From: Chloroflexota bacterium
GTDB lineage: Bacteria > Chloroflexota > Limnocylindria > Limnocylindrales > CSP1-4
Direction of reading: 5' to 3'
Assembly (NCBI GenBank): GCA_013695255.1
Contig: JACDAV010000249.1
Location: 1 to 8,025 of the forward strand
DNA: 8,025 bases
Position numbers and translations under genes: made by a program. Positions 1-5,620 of this stretch are shown one piece after another (position 1 is the first letter of the stretch; each line of letters starts with the position of its first letter). The notes beneath the pieces are model-generated. The model saw nothing but the letters and a program-made list of their open reading frames with translations. It did not search any database and had not been told where the DNA came from.

Positions 1-220
1 GCTGGGACGCGGCCGCCTCTCGCTTCGGGGCGGCACCCCCGAGCTCCGCGCGCGGTGCGGCCACGATCCGGGCCGGCTCGGCGCCCATGCCGAGCACGCC
101 GCGGGCGCCCGGCGTCAGGATCTCGAAGTCGAGGTCGTCGAGACCGGCCCCGAACGCCTCGCGCGCGTTGCGAAGGGCTTCCTCGACGGTCTTGCCGGTG
201 AACTCCCGATAGACACTCAT
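1..220 (-). CDS. jag: Jag/KhpB-type RNA-binding protein, N-terminal part (cut by left window edge)
   Basis: Partial gene: the ATG and the first 73 codons are visible, and the rest lies beyond the left edge. The start reads MSVYREFTGKTVEEALRNA, followed by a segment containing LDFEILTPGARGVLGMGA. This is the Jag_N layout: an amphipathic helix with the TVEEAL motif, then a strand ending in a glycine-rich G-x-LGxG turn. The KH and R3H RNA-binding domains of the family would lie outside the window. Family members bind RNA in the cytoplasm and are usually encoded next to yidC, as here. The yidC stop and this ATG are separated by one base, and a GAGGGAGG ribosome-binding site lies inside the 3' end of yidC, so coupled translation is likely. 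Identity rests on the N-terminal domain and position, and both agree. Confidence 0.9.
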   Translation of the reverse strand, partial: MSVYREFTGKTVEEALRNAREAFGAGLDDLDFEILTPGARGVLGMGAEPARIVAAPRAELGGAAPKREAAASQ

Positions 221-221
221 G

Positions 222-1409
222 TCAGCGTCGCCTCCCTCGTCGGCCCTGGCGGCCCCGCTCGCGGGGGCGAATCGTCTTGTCGGCCGAAGTAGCACGTTTG
301 GTGGGGACGACCGAGGCGCTCGGCGCGGGTCGCTTCGACGGGTCCGGCGGCGGCGGCATCGCCACCGGGAACCGGGGACTGTGGTCGCGGGCGAAGCCGG
401 GCGTCCAGCCGAACAGCGGGAACATCCCGCCCCAGCCCACGATCAAGTACTGCTGAATGATCGAGAACAGCGTGGCAACGATCCAGTAGATGAACAGCCC
501 GGCGGGCAGGATCCCGCCGTAAAACACCGAGATCAGCGGCAGGAACAGCATCATCTGCCGCTGGATCCGGAGGTTCGGGTCGTCGTTGGTTGGATCCGGC
601 GGCGCCAGCATCATTCTGCTCTGGACGAGCTGCATCAGCGCCGACGCGACCGCCAGCAGGCTCAGCCCGAAGCCGATGATCACGAGCGTCGTCTCCGGCA
701 GGCTGACGTCGAGGCCGAAGAGCCATGGCACGTTGGTGTCGATGCAGGGGTCCACGACGGCGCCGGGCGGCGGTGTGGTGGGGCAGTCCAGCGGGACGAG
801 CTGGACGCCGGCCACCGTCAGCATCGCCGTCGGATTGAAGTTCGTCAGCCCGTTCTGGATGACCGAGTAGATGATGAACAGGAGCGGCAGCTGGAGGAGG
901 ACGGGCAGGCAGCCGGAGGCCGCGCTGACCCCGCGTTCCTTCATCAGCTCCTGCTGGGCGAGCCGGATCTTCATCCCGTCGCCCTTGAACCGGCGCCGGA
1001 TCTCGCCCATCTCCGGCTGCAGCATCTGCATCCGCCGCTGCGAGACGAGCTGCTTGCGGAAGAGCGGGATGAGGACCGAGCGGACGGCGAGCGTCAGCGC
1101 GATGATGGCGAAGCCGATGGCGCCCGGCACGCCCGCCTCGTTGAGGACGTGGTAGACCCCGACGAGCAGGATGAACATCGCCTGGAAGATCGGCGTGAAC
1201 AGGAACGCCAGCAGGCTGACCGGATCGGCTCCCGGTGGGGCCGGGTGGAGCGCGACCTGCACGCTTGCGGAGGGGGTCGGCGCGGCCGACCCGCCGGGCT
1301 GCTGCGCTGCCGGAAAGCAGCCGGCCACGATCAGCGCGATCGCCACCAGGAGCAGCGGAACCGCACAGGCTCGGGCGATGGCCCGGGCGCGGCTACCGAA
1401 CGGGGTCAT
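222..1409 (-). CDS. yidC: YidC/Oxa1-family membrane protein insertase, lipoprotein-signal type
   Basis: This 395-aa protein inserts and folds membrane proteins, alone or with SecYEG. The start chosen is the ATG at 1409, which puts a basic n-region and hydrophobic core (about residues 8-30) before a lipobox IVAG-C31. An upstream in-frame ATG would spoil that signal. Residues 65-92 form a hydrophobic/amphipathic helix. TM1 (about 97-117) carries R110 in the LAVRSVLIPL motif, the conserved groove arginine of the family. A charged cytoplasmic hairpin (118-160) follows, then hydrophobic segments near 168-186, 240-260 and 287-324. The tail (about 371-395) is strongly basic, as in ribosome-contacting YidC proteins. 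There is no large periplasmic P1 domain, so this is the short monoderm-type form. Two cysteines (C209, C222) lie in the predicted external loop. The gene overlaps the end of yidD by 17 nt. Confidence 0.96.
   Translation of the reverse strand: MTPFGSRARAIARACAVPLLLVAIALIVAGCFPAAQQPGGSAAPTPSASVQVALHPAPPGADPVSLLAFLFTPIFQAMFILLVGVYHVLNEAGVPGAIGFAIIALTLAVRSVLIPLFRKQLVSQRRMQMLQPEMGEIRRRFKGDGMKIRLAQQELMKERGVSAASGCLPVLLQLPLLFIIYSVIQNGLTNFNPTAMLTVAGVQLVPLDCPTTPPPGAVVDPCIDTNVPWLFGLDVSLPETTLVIIGFGLSLLAVASALMQLVQSRMMLAPPDPTNDDPNLRIQRQMMLFLPLISVFYGGILPAGLFIYWIVATLFSIIQQYLIVGWGGMFPLFGWTPGFARDHSPRFPVAMPPPPDPSKRPAPSASVVPTKRATSADKTIRPRERGRQGRRGRRR
231..238 (-). promoter_or_regulatory. Shine-Dalgarno site of jag
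   Basis: On the minus strand this reads GAGGGAGG, 10 nt before the jag ATG. It lies within the last codons of yidC. It supports the jag start choice and independent re-initiation after the yidC stop. Confidence 0.65.
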
Positions 1410-1599
1410 GGCCGCCCTGGCTCCAGGGATGGCATCGCGCGATCCGCCGCAGGCCCATCCACGATCCGCGGGCAAGACCGTACCGCTCGATCGCCTGCTC
1501 CGCGTAGCGCGAACAGGTCGGCTCGTAGCGGCACGAGGCCGGCAGCCAGGCGAACACGAGCCGGTAGAGCCGGATCAGTCCGATGCCGATGCGCTTCAC
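1393..1599 (-). CDS. yidD: Membrane protein insertion efficiency factor YidD
   Basis: This 68-aa protein is near the usual YidD length. It begins with an amphipathic helix (residues 4-19). It then shows the family signature: C23-R-Y-E-P-T-C29-S-R-Y, Y40-G, and the C-terminal RCHPW-x-x-GG-x-DPV block (residues 55-67) with C56. YidD proteins are peripheral inner-membrane factors that assist YidC-dependent insertion. The start is GTG (1597-1599). It overlaps the rnpA stop as GTGA, a 4-nt coupling overlap, and the 3' end overlaps the yidC start. The three conserved cysteines are all present. Confidence 0.95.
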   Translation of the reverse strand: MKRIGIGLIRLYRLVFAWLPASCRYEPTCSRYAEQAIERYGLARGSWMGLRRIARCHPWSQGGHDPVR

Positions 1600-1931
1600 G
1601 TGGTCGACGGTCCTCCGAAGACTCCTGCCCGGCCGAGAAGCCGGTGCATGGCCCCGACCAGCGCGTCGTGGTCCGCCTCGACGAGCGCCGGCCGGGCGAT
1701 GACGAGGACGTCCCAGCCTGCCTGCAACGAGGGCGCCATGGATCTGAGCACCTCGCGGAGTCGCCGCCTGAGCCGATTCCGGACGACCGCCCCGCCCAGC
1801 CGACGGCCGGTCGACAGGGCGAACCTCGTGGTCTCGAGATCCGTCCGCAGCACCCGGACGATGAGGAGCGGGTGGGACCTGCTGGCCCCGCGTTCCTGGA
1901 TCGCCGCGAAGTCCTGCGGTCGAGTGAGCAT
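1596..1931 (-). CDS. rnpA: Ribonuclease P protein component
   Basis: This is the basic protein subunit of RNase P, which helps the catalytic RNA cleave 5' leaders from pre-tRNAs in the cytoplasm. With the ATG at 1931 it has 111 residues, normal for RnpA. It starts LTRPQDFAAIQERG, the typical N-terminal helix. It contains RFALSTGRRLGGAVVRN followed by RLRRRLREVLR at about 36-63, which is the RNR signature of the family. A WDVLVIARP strand and a final helix follow. The frame stays open far upstream, but that extension overlaps rpmH in another frame and shows no family similarity. A GTG lies directly before the ATG and could be the true start. Neither has a clear Shine-Dalgarno sequence, so expression may be coupled to rpmH, which stops 35 nt upstream. 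Confidence 0.94.
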   Translation of the reverse strand: MLTRPQDFAAIQERGASRSHPLLIVRVLRTDLETTRFALSTGRRLGGAVVRNRLRRRLREVLRSMAPSLQAGWDVLVIARPALVEADHDALVGAMHRLLGRAGVFGGPSTT

Positions 1932-1966
1932 CACCAGCCGCGGCGGGATCGTGCCGCGGTCGTTCG

Positions 1967-2104
1967 TCAGGCCGTCAGGCGCTTTCGGCCGCGTGCTCGC
2001 CGAGCTGCCACGACGCGACGACCCGCGGTCGTCCTCATCCGGGCACGAAAGCCGTGCTCCTTCGCGCGATGGCGTTTCTTCGGCTGATAGGTCGGCTTGC
2101 CCAT
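1967..2104 (-). CDS. rpmH: 50S ribosomal protein L34
   Basis: A 45-aa, arginine- and lysine-rich protein of the large ribosomal subunit. It shows the L34 core TYQPKKRHRAKEHGFRARM, then a basic helix with AGRRVVAARRARGRKRL. The start is the only suitable ATG; the frame extends upstream, but past the predicted transcription start. A GGAGAGGA sequence at 2120-2127 (minus strand) lies 15 nt before the ATG, farther than usual. The usually conserved KRT[Y/F]QP motif reads KPTYQP here, with proline replacing arginine. It is the first gene of the minus-strand operon, in its classical position divergent from dnaA. Confidence 0.96.
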   Translation of the reverse strand: MGKPTYQPKKRHRAKEHGFRARMRTTAGRRVVAARRARGRKRLTA

Positions 2105-2219
2105 CGGGACTGTCTGCGATCCTCTCCATCCGGGCCTCGGGGACTCGACGGTCGACCCCTGAAGGCACGCAAAACGCGCCTGGCGCCCGTGAGCGCGGCG
2201 GCGCGTCTGTCGTCCGGGG

Positions 2220-2248
2220 ATGATAGGTCCGCCCCACCACGGTGTCAA
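2220..2248 (-). promoter_or_regulatory. Promoter of the rpmH-rnpA-yidD-yidC-jag operon
   Basis: On the minus strand, a perfect TTGACA (-35, 2243-2248) is separated by 17 nt from TATCAT (-10, 2220-2225). This is a near-consensus housekeeping sigma promoter in very GC-rich surroundings. Predicted transcription starts near 2213, giving a leader of roughly 110 nt before rpmH. It is predicted from sequence only, but hexamer match and spacing are both strong. Confidence 0.8.
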
Positions 2249-2312
2249 ACCTGCCGCATGCCCTCCTGCTCCGGGCGGCACCGTCGGGCGGATGACGCGC
2301 CGCCGGTGCGCG

Positions 2313-2331
2313 CATACCCCCTGGGGGTATG
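2313..2331. repeat. Perfect 19-bp palindrome, candidate repressor operator
   Basis: CATACCCCC and GGGGGTATG form exact 9-bp arms around a single T. It lies between the divergent rpmH and dnaA promoters, 11 bases upstream of the candidate dnaA -35. The tiny spacer makes an RNA hairpin less natural than a DNA site for a symmetric protein. TACCCC/GGGGTA half-sites resemble operators of the CsoR/RcnR/FrmR (DUF156) repressor family; that link is an inference from general knowledge. Confidence 0.6.
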
Positions 2332-2342
2332 TCCTGATGAGC

Positions 2343-2372
2343 TTGCGACGGCGTCCGCCCTGGTGCTATCCT
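2343..2372 (+). promoter_or_regulatory. Candidate dnaA promoter with extended -10
   Basis: TTGCGA (2343-2348), an 18-nt spacer, and TATCCT (2367-2372) preceded by TGC, which forms an extended -10 (TGnTATnnT). Predicted transcription starts near 2379, giving a dnaA leader of about 180 nt. Both hexamers deviate from consensus, so it is weaker than the opposing promoter. Confidence 0.5.
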
Positions 2373-2401
2373 CGCCGAGCCTGAGGCGCCGGGACGCTGG
2401 C

Positions 2402-2434
2402 GGGCCTCCCCACCGGAGTCGCTCCGGGGAGCCC
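2402..2434 (+). other. Hairpin in the dnaA leader
   Basis: CCGGAG-TCG-CTCCGG (2413-2427) is a perfect 6-bp stem with a 3-nt loop. It is flanked by GGGCCTCC on the left and GGAGCCC on the right, which could extend the stem with a small bulge. No T-tract follows, so it does not look like an intrinsic terminator. It would sit about 25 nt into the predicted dnaA transcript. Confidence 0.4.
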
Positions 2435-2557
2435 GGGACGGCGCCGGCCCGAGCCGCACGGCCTGTGTCAGCGCGCTCGTCCAGGGATCTCTGCTCGGCT
2501 CCTGGTGAGCGCTTACCCGTCAATCCGTCCCCCAGCGACAGGGCAGACATCGACCGA

Positions 2558-3952
2558 ATGGACGCGAAGCAGGTCTGGCGCGCCACCCTTGGCGAGCTGC
2601 AGGTGTCACTCTCGCCGGCGAACTTCGAGACATGGCTGCGCGACACCGCGCTCGTGGACGTCGACGAGCAGCGCTTCCGGATCGCCGTCCCGAATGGCTT
2701 CGCCAAGGATTGGCTGGAGACCCGCTACCGCTCCCTCATCTCCCAGACCCTGGCCCGGATCGTGGGTTACAGCGTCCAGGTCGAGTTCTTCATCGACGCT
2801 CCGGTCGATGCCGGCGGCAACGGGGCGGGCGGTGGCGGGCGGCTCCACGGCCAGGGCAGGAGCGCGGCCAACGGCGCTGGTTTGCACGTCCGCCTCGAGC
2901 CGACCCGCGTCGGCGGCGAGGGCGGAGCCACCAACCTCAACCCCCGGTACACCTTTGCCAACTTCATCGTCGGCTCCGCGAACCGGCTCGCCCACGCGGC
3001 CAGCCTGTCGGTGGCCGAACGACCGGGCCACGCGTACAACCCGCTGTTCCTGTACGGCGGGGTGGGCCTCGGCAAGACCCACCTGATGCACGCGATCGGC
3101 AACCAGGTGATCGCCAAGTTCCCGCGCAAGCGCGTCGTGTACGCGACCAGCGAGAAGTTCACCAATGAGTTCATCACCTCGATCCAGCAGGGCAAGATCG
3201 ACGAGTTCCGGGCGCGCTACCGGCGGATCGACCTGCTGCTCATCGACGACATCCAGTTCATCGCCGACAAGGAACGGACCCAGGAGGAGTTCTTCCACAC
3301 GTTCAATGCGATCCACGAGGACGGCAAGCAGATCGTCCTCTCGTCGGACCGCCCGCCGAAGGCCATCCTGACCCTCGAGGAGCGGCTGCGCAGCCGCTTC
3401 GAGTGGGGCCTGATCGCGGACCTCACGGCACCGGACCTCGAGACGCGGATCGCGATCCTGCGCTCGAAGTCGGAGGAGGGCGCGGTCCCGATCACGGCGG
3501 ACGTGATCGAGTTCATCGCCCGCAAGGTCGTCAGCAACATCCGGGAGCTCGAGGGGGCACTCAACCGGATCGTCGCCTATGCATCGATGGGCGCCACGCC
3601 GATCAGCATCGAGCTCGCCCAGGCCGTGCTGTCGAACGTGCTCTACAACCCGAAGAAGCGCCAGGTGACCCCGGAGCGCATCGCCCGGGCGGTGGCCGAC
3701 TACTACGGCGTCCACATGGACGCCTTGAAGGGCCAGAAGCGGGACAAGGCGATCGTCATGCCGCGCCAGATCGCGATGTTCCTGATGCGCGAGGAGACGG
3801 ACGTCTCGCTGCTGCGCATCGGCGCCGAGCTCGGCGGCCGAGACCACTCGACGGTTCTTCACGCCTGCGGAAAGATCACCCGCGAATCGGCCGTCAACGA
3901 CGAGCTGCGGCGCGAGATCGCCGCGGTCCGCGAGCTGATCTACGCCGACTGA
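2558..3952 (+). CDS. dnaA: Chromosomal replication initiator protein DnaA
   Basis: This 464-aa AAA+ ATPase binds DnaA boxes at oriC, unwinds the origin and recruits the helicase. Domain I (1-80) starts MDAKQVWRATLGELQ and carries the ANFETWLRDT helix. Domain II (about 81-127) is a short glycine-rich linker. Domain III starts near NPRYTFANFIVGSANRLAHA, with Walker A GGVGLGKTH (167-175), Walker B LLLIDDIQF (226-234), sensor 1 LSSDRPP (261-267), the arginine-finger region RLRSRFEWG (276-284) and sensor 2 NIRELEGALNR (327-337). Domain IV has the DnaA-box signature GGRDHSTVLHAC (426-437). All key residues are intact and the length is normal. The ATG at 2558 gives the canonical N-terminus. The open frame reaches farther upstream but lacks family character. 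The Shine-Dalgarno sequence is weak (AGGG 14 nt upstream). Confidence 0.98.
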   Translation: MDAKQVWRATLGELQVSLSPANFETWLRDTALVDVDEQRFRIAVPNGFAKDWLETRYRSLISQTLARIVGYSVQVEFFIDAPVDAGGNGAGGGGRLHGQGRSAANGAGLHVRLEPTRVGGEGGATNLNPRYTFANFIVGSANRLAHAASLSVAERPGHAYNPLFLYGGVGLGKTHLMHAIGNQVIAKFPRKRVVYATSEKFTNEFITSIQQGKIDEFRARYRRIDLLLIDDIQFIADKERTQEEFFHTFNAIHEDGKQIVLSSDRPPKAILTLEERLRSRFEWGLIADLTAPDLETRIAILRSKSEEGAVPITADVIEFIARKVVSNIRELEGALNRIVAYASMGATPISIELAQAVLSNVLYNPKKRQVTPERIARAVADYYGVHMDALKGQKRDKAIVMPRQIAMFLMREETDVSLLRIGAELGGRDHSTVLHACGKITRESAVNDELRREIAAVRELIYAD

Positions 3953-4056
3953 CGCCCGGCTCGCCGGCCTGGCCGCCCGCGTCCCCGCGCGCGCCCGACC
4001 ACCCGCGGCAGCGCCTCGAAAAGGCGCCCAGGGCCGCGCGAGCGACGCGAGGTGGC

Positions 4057-4065
4057 TGTGGACAA
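4057..4065 (-). promoter_or_regulatory. DnaA box 1
   Basis: TGTGGACAA on the plus strand, i.e. TTGTCCACA on the minus strand, the DnaA-box form familiar from high-GC bacteria. It is exactly the 9-nt centre of an inverted repeat with arms GGTGGC (4051-4056) and GCCACC (4066-4071). Confidence 0.85.
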
Positions 4066-4077
4066 GCCACCGGAATC

Positions 4078-4086
4078 CGTGGACAA
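4078..4086 (-). promoter_or_regulatory. DnaA box 2
   Basis: CGTGGACAA on the plus strand, one mismatch from box 1. It starts 21 bp after box 1, in the same orientation. Confidence 0.75.
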
Positions 4087-4097
4087 CCGAGGGTCGC

Positions 4098-4106
4098 TGT
4101 GGACAA
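4098..4106 (-). promoter_or_regulatory. DnaA box 3
   Basis: TGTGGACAA, identical to box 1 and in the same orientation. It starts 20 bp after box 2, so the three boxes recur at about two helical turns. Confidence 0.85.
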
Positions 4107-4308
4107 CTTCGGCCCGCTGGCAGCCTCGGGCCCCGGCCGGGTGGAGCCGGTTGGGGTCGATCCCGCGACCAGTTCGCCCGGAGCCCCGAACCGTCCACGA
4201 CGCCACTCCGTCGGGACGCCGAACGGTGGCCTGCCCTCCACCGTCGGCTCGCCTTCGTCCACCGTCCCGCTGCGCACGAGCAAGCGTGGTCATCCACCCC
4301 GTGCACAC

Positions 4309-4357
4309 CGTTATGACGGTGATGACGAGGTAAAGAGAAAGAGGGAAGATACACACC
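4309..4357. other. Candidate DNA-unwinding element
   Basis: 26 of 49 bases are A or T, far above the surrounding sequence. The part at 4327-4349 is purine on the plus strand at 22 of 23 positions. It lies beside the degenerate DnaA boxes and about 90 bp before dnaN. Its role is inferred from composition and position. Confidence 0.5.
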
Positions 4358-4372
4358 ACCCCCCGGGGCACC

Positions 4373-4395
4373 TCGCCCGGTCGTTCGCCCGGTCG
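4373..4395 (+). repeat. 11-bp tandem direct repeat
   Basis: TCGCCCGGTCG occurs at 4373-4383 and again at 4385-4395, separated by one T (12-bp period). It lies between the A+T-rich stretch and dnaN. No function is assigned. Confidence 0.6.
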
Positions 4396-4446
4396 CCATC
4401 GGGCCGCGCCGGCCCTCGATCGCCTGAGCTGGAGTACCAACCGGAC

Positions 4447-5565
4447 GTGAAACTCTCCGTGATGCAGGAGAACCTGGCCCGTGGGCTGTCCGTGGTCAGC
4501 CGCGCCGTGTCCGCCCGCTCGACCCTGCCCGTCCTGGCCAACGTGCTCCTCAAGACCGAGGACGCCGGTCTGAAGCTGACCGCCACCAATCTCGAGATCG
4601 GGATCACCTACTGGGTGCCGGGGAAGATCGATACGGACGGCGCGACGACCGTGCCCGCCAAGCTGCTGACCGACTACGTCAACGCCATCCACGGCGGCGA
4701 CCGGATCGATCTCGAGCTGCAGACGGGCGAGACGCTGTACCTGCGCTGCGGACGGTCCGAGTCGCACATCAAGGGCATCGACGCGGACGAGTTCCCGGCG
4801 ATCCAGACCGCGGGCGACCAGGCCACGACCCGCATCGCGCAGAACGTCCTGCGCCAGGCGCTGGAGGAGACGGCCTTCGCGGCGGCCAGCGACGAGGCGC
4901 GACCGATCCTCACCGGTGTCCTGGCCCGCTTCGAGGGCGACACCGTGACGCTCGCGGCCGCCGACAACTACCGGATCGCGGTCAAGACCATCCCGATCCT
5001 GGATCCGGTGTCCGACGCGTCCGTGGTGATCCCGGCCCGGGCGCTCAACGAGCTCATCCGGATCCTGGCCGACGTCGACGAGCCGGTCGAGGTCGTCCTC
5101 GCCCAGGCACGCAACCAGATCCTGTTCCACCTCGAGGGGATCGACCTCGTCAGCCGGCTGATCGACGGCCAGTTCCCGAACTACCAGCAGGTGCTTCCCC
5201 AGACCCACACCACCCGCGCGGTGCTCGACCGCGAGGAGCTGCTCCGGGCCGTCCGTCCGGCCGCCCTCATCGCGCACGAGTCGGCCAACATCGTCAAGCT
5301 CCAGATCTCGTCCAACGGGGACGCCGGCGTGACGGTCAGCGCCAACGCGGAGGTCGGCGATCACGTCGGCCAGGTGGAGGCCGCCGTCGAGGGCGATGGG
5401 ACCACGATCGCCTTCAACGCTCGCTACCTCGCCGACGTCCTGACCAACGTGGATGCCGAGCAGTTCGCCCTCGAGCTCAACGGGCCGCTCAGCCCCGGCG
5501 TGTTCAAGCCGATCGGCGACGACCGCTATGTCCACGTCGTGATGCCGGTCCGGACCACGTCCTGA
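4447..5565 (+). CDS. dnaN: DNA polymerase III beta subunit (sliding clamp)
   Basis: This 372-aa protein forms the ring that tethers the replicative polymerase and other partners to DNA. The GTG at 4447 gives VKLSVMQENLARGLSVV, the expected N-terminus. A GGAG lies 12 nt upstream (4431-4434). The ATG five codons later would cut the first strand. Family landmarks are STLPVLANVLL (25-35), ARPILTGV (151-158), ADNYRIA (172-178), SRLIDGQFPNYQQVLP (236-251), FNARYLADVL (323-332) and the terminal YVHVVMPVR (361-369). These cover the three clamp domains (about 1-125, 127-248, 250-372). The length is normal and the frame intact. The gene follows oriC and is separated by 55 nt from the first plausible recF start codon. 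Confidence 0.98.
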   Translation: MKLSVMQENLARGLSVVSRAVSARSTLPVLANVLLKTEDAGLKLTATNLEIGITYWVPGKIDTDGATTVPAKLLTDYVNAIHGGDRIDLELQTGETLYLRCGRSESHIKGIDADEFPAIQTAGDQATTRIAQNVLRQALEETAFAAASDEARPILTGVLARFEGDTVTLAAADNYRIAVKTIPILDPVSDASVVIPARALNELIRILADVDEPVEVVLAQARNQILFHLEGIDLVSRLIDGQFPNYQQVLPQTHTTRAVLDREELLRAVRPAALIAHESANIVKLQISSNGDAGVTVSANAEVGDHVGQVEAAVEGDGTTIAFNARYLADVLTNVDAEQFALELNGPLSPGVFKPIGDDRYVHVVMPVRTTS

Positions 5566-5571
5566 GGAGGG

Positions 5572-5598
5572 CGGCAGGGACGATCGGGATGCCTGCCG
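5572..5598 (+). other. Hairpin between dnaN and recF
   Basis: CGGCAGG (5572-5578) and CCTGCCG (5592-5598) form a 7-bp stem around a 13-nt loop. A strong GAGGAGGG Shine-Dalgarno-like sequence (5564-5571) ends directly before it. No T-tract follows, so it is not a typical terminator. It may affect recF translation. Confidence 0.45.
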
Positions 5599-5620
5599 GA
5601 CTCGGACCCTGCTCCGCTCG

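Larger units (their letters stand above)
2105..2557. other. Divergent rpmH-dnaA intergenic region
   Basis: 453 bp without a convincing gene. It holds the rpmH promoter, the palindrome, the candidate dnaA promoter and the leader hairpin. I found no good TTGTCCACA/TTATCCACA-type DnaA box here, so origin function is assigned to the dnaA-dnaN spacer. Confidence 0.7.
3953..4446. other. oriC: Candidate chromosomal replication origin (oriC)
   Basis: 494 bp without a supported gene, in the dnaA-dnaN position where oriC commonly lies. It holds three strong DnaA boxes on the plus strand (4057-4106). Degenerate boxes of opposite orientation lie at 4191-4199 (CCGTCCACG), 4255-4263 (TCGTCCACC) and 4290-4298 (TCATCCACC). 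They are followed by a locally A+T-rich stretch (4309-4357, 26 of 49 bases A/T), which could be the unwinding element. An 11-bp direct repeat lies at 4373-4395. The region probably also contains the dnaN promoter, which I could not place. Confidence 0.85.

Noticed and set aside
219..2087. Long plus-strand open frame (622 codons) opposite yidC, yidD, rnpA and rpmH
   Set aside because: Low-complexity Arg/Asp/Gln-rich translation typical of the antisense of GC-rich genes; the minus strand carries five recognisable genes here.
1967..2281. Extended rpmH frame of 104 codons starting at 2281
   Set aside because: The extra N-terminus is unlike L34 and begins upstream of the strong rpmH promoter, so it would not be transcribed from it.
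2303..2331. The 19-bp palindrome as an intrinsic terminator or RNA hairpin
   Set aside because: The one-base centre leaves little loop and no T-tract follows in either direction; a DNA operator fits better.
1596..2459. Extended rnpA frame of 287 codons
   Set aside because: The upstream part overlaps rpmH in another frame and lacks RnpA character; the family N-terminus begins at the ATG at 1931.
4309..4357. DnaA-trio repeat in the unwinding region
   Set aside because: Neither strand shows a clear run of 3'-GAT-type triplets beside a strong DnaA box.
2606..4399. Long minus-strand open frame (597 codons) opposite dnaA and the oriC spacer
   Set aside because: Antisense shadow of dnaA that runs through the DnaA boxes; no recognisable domain.
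3940..5535. Long minus-strand open frame (531 codons) opposite dnaN
   Set aside because: Antisense shadow; the Asp/Val/Leu-rich translation mirrors dnaN codons and has no family features.
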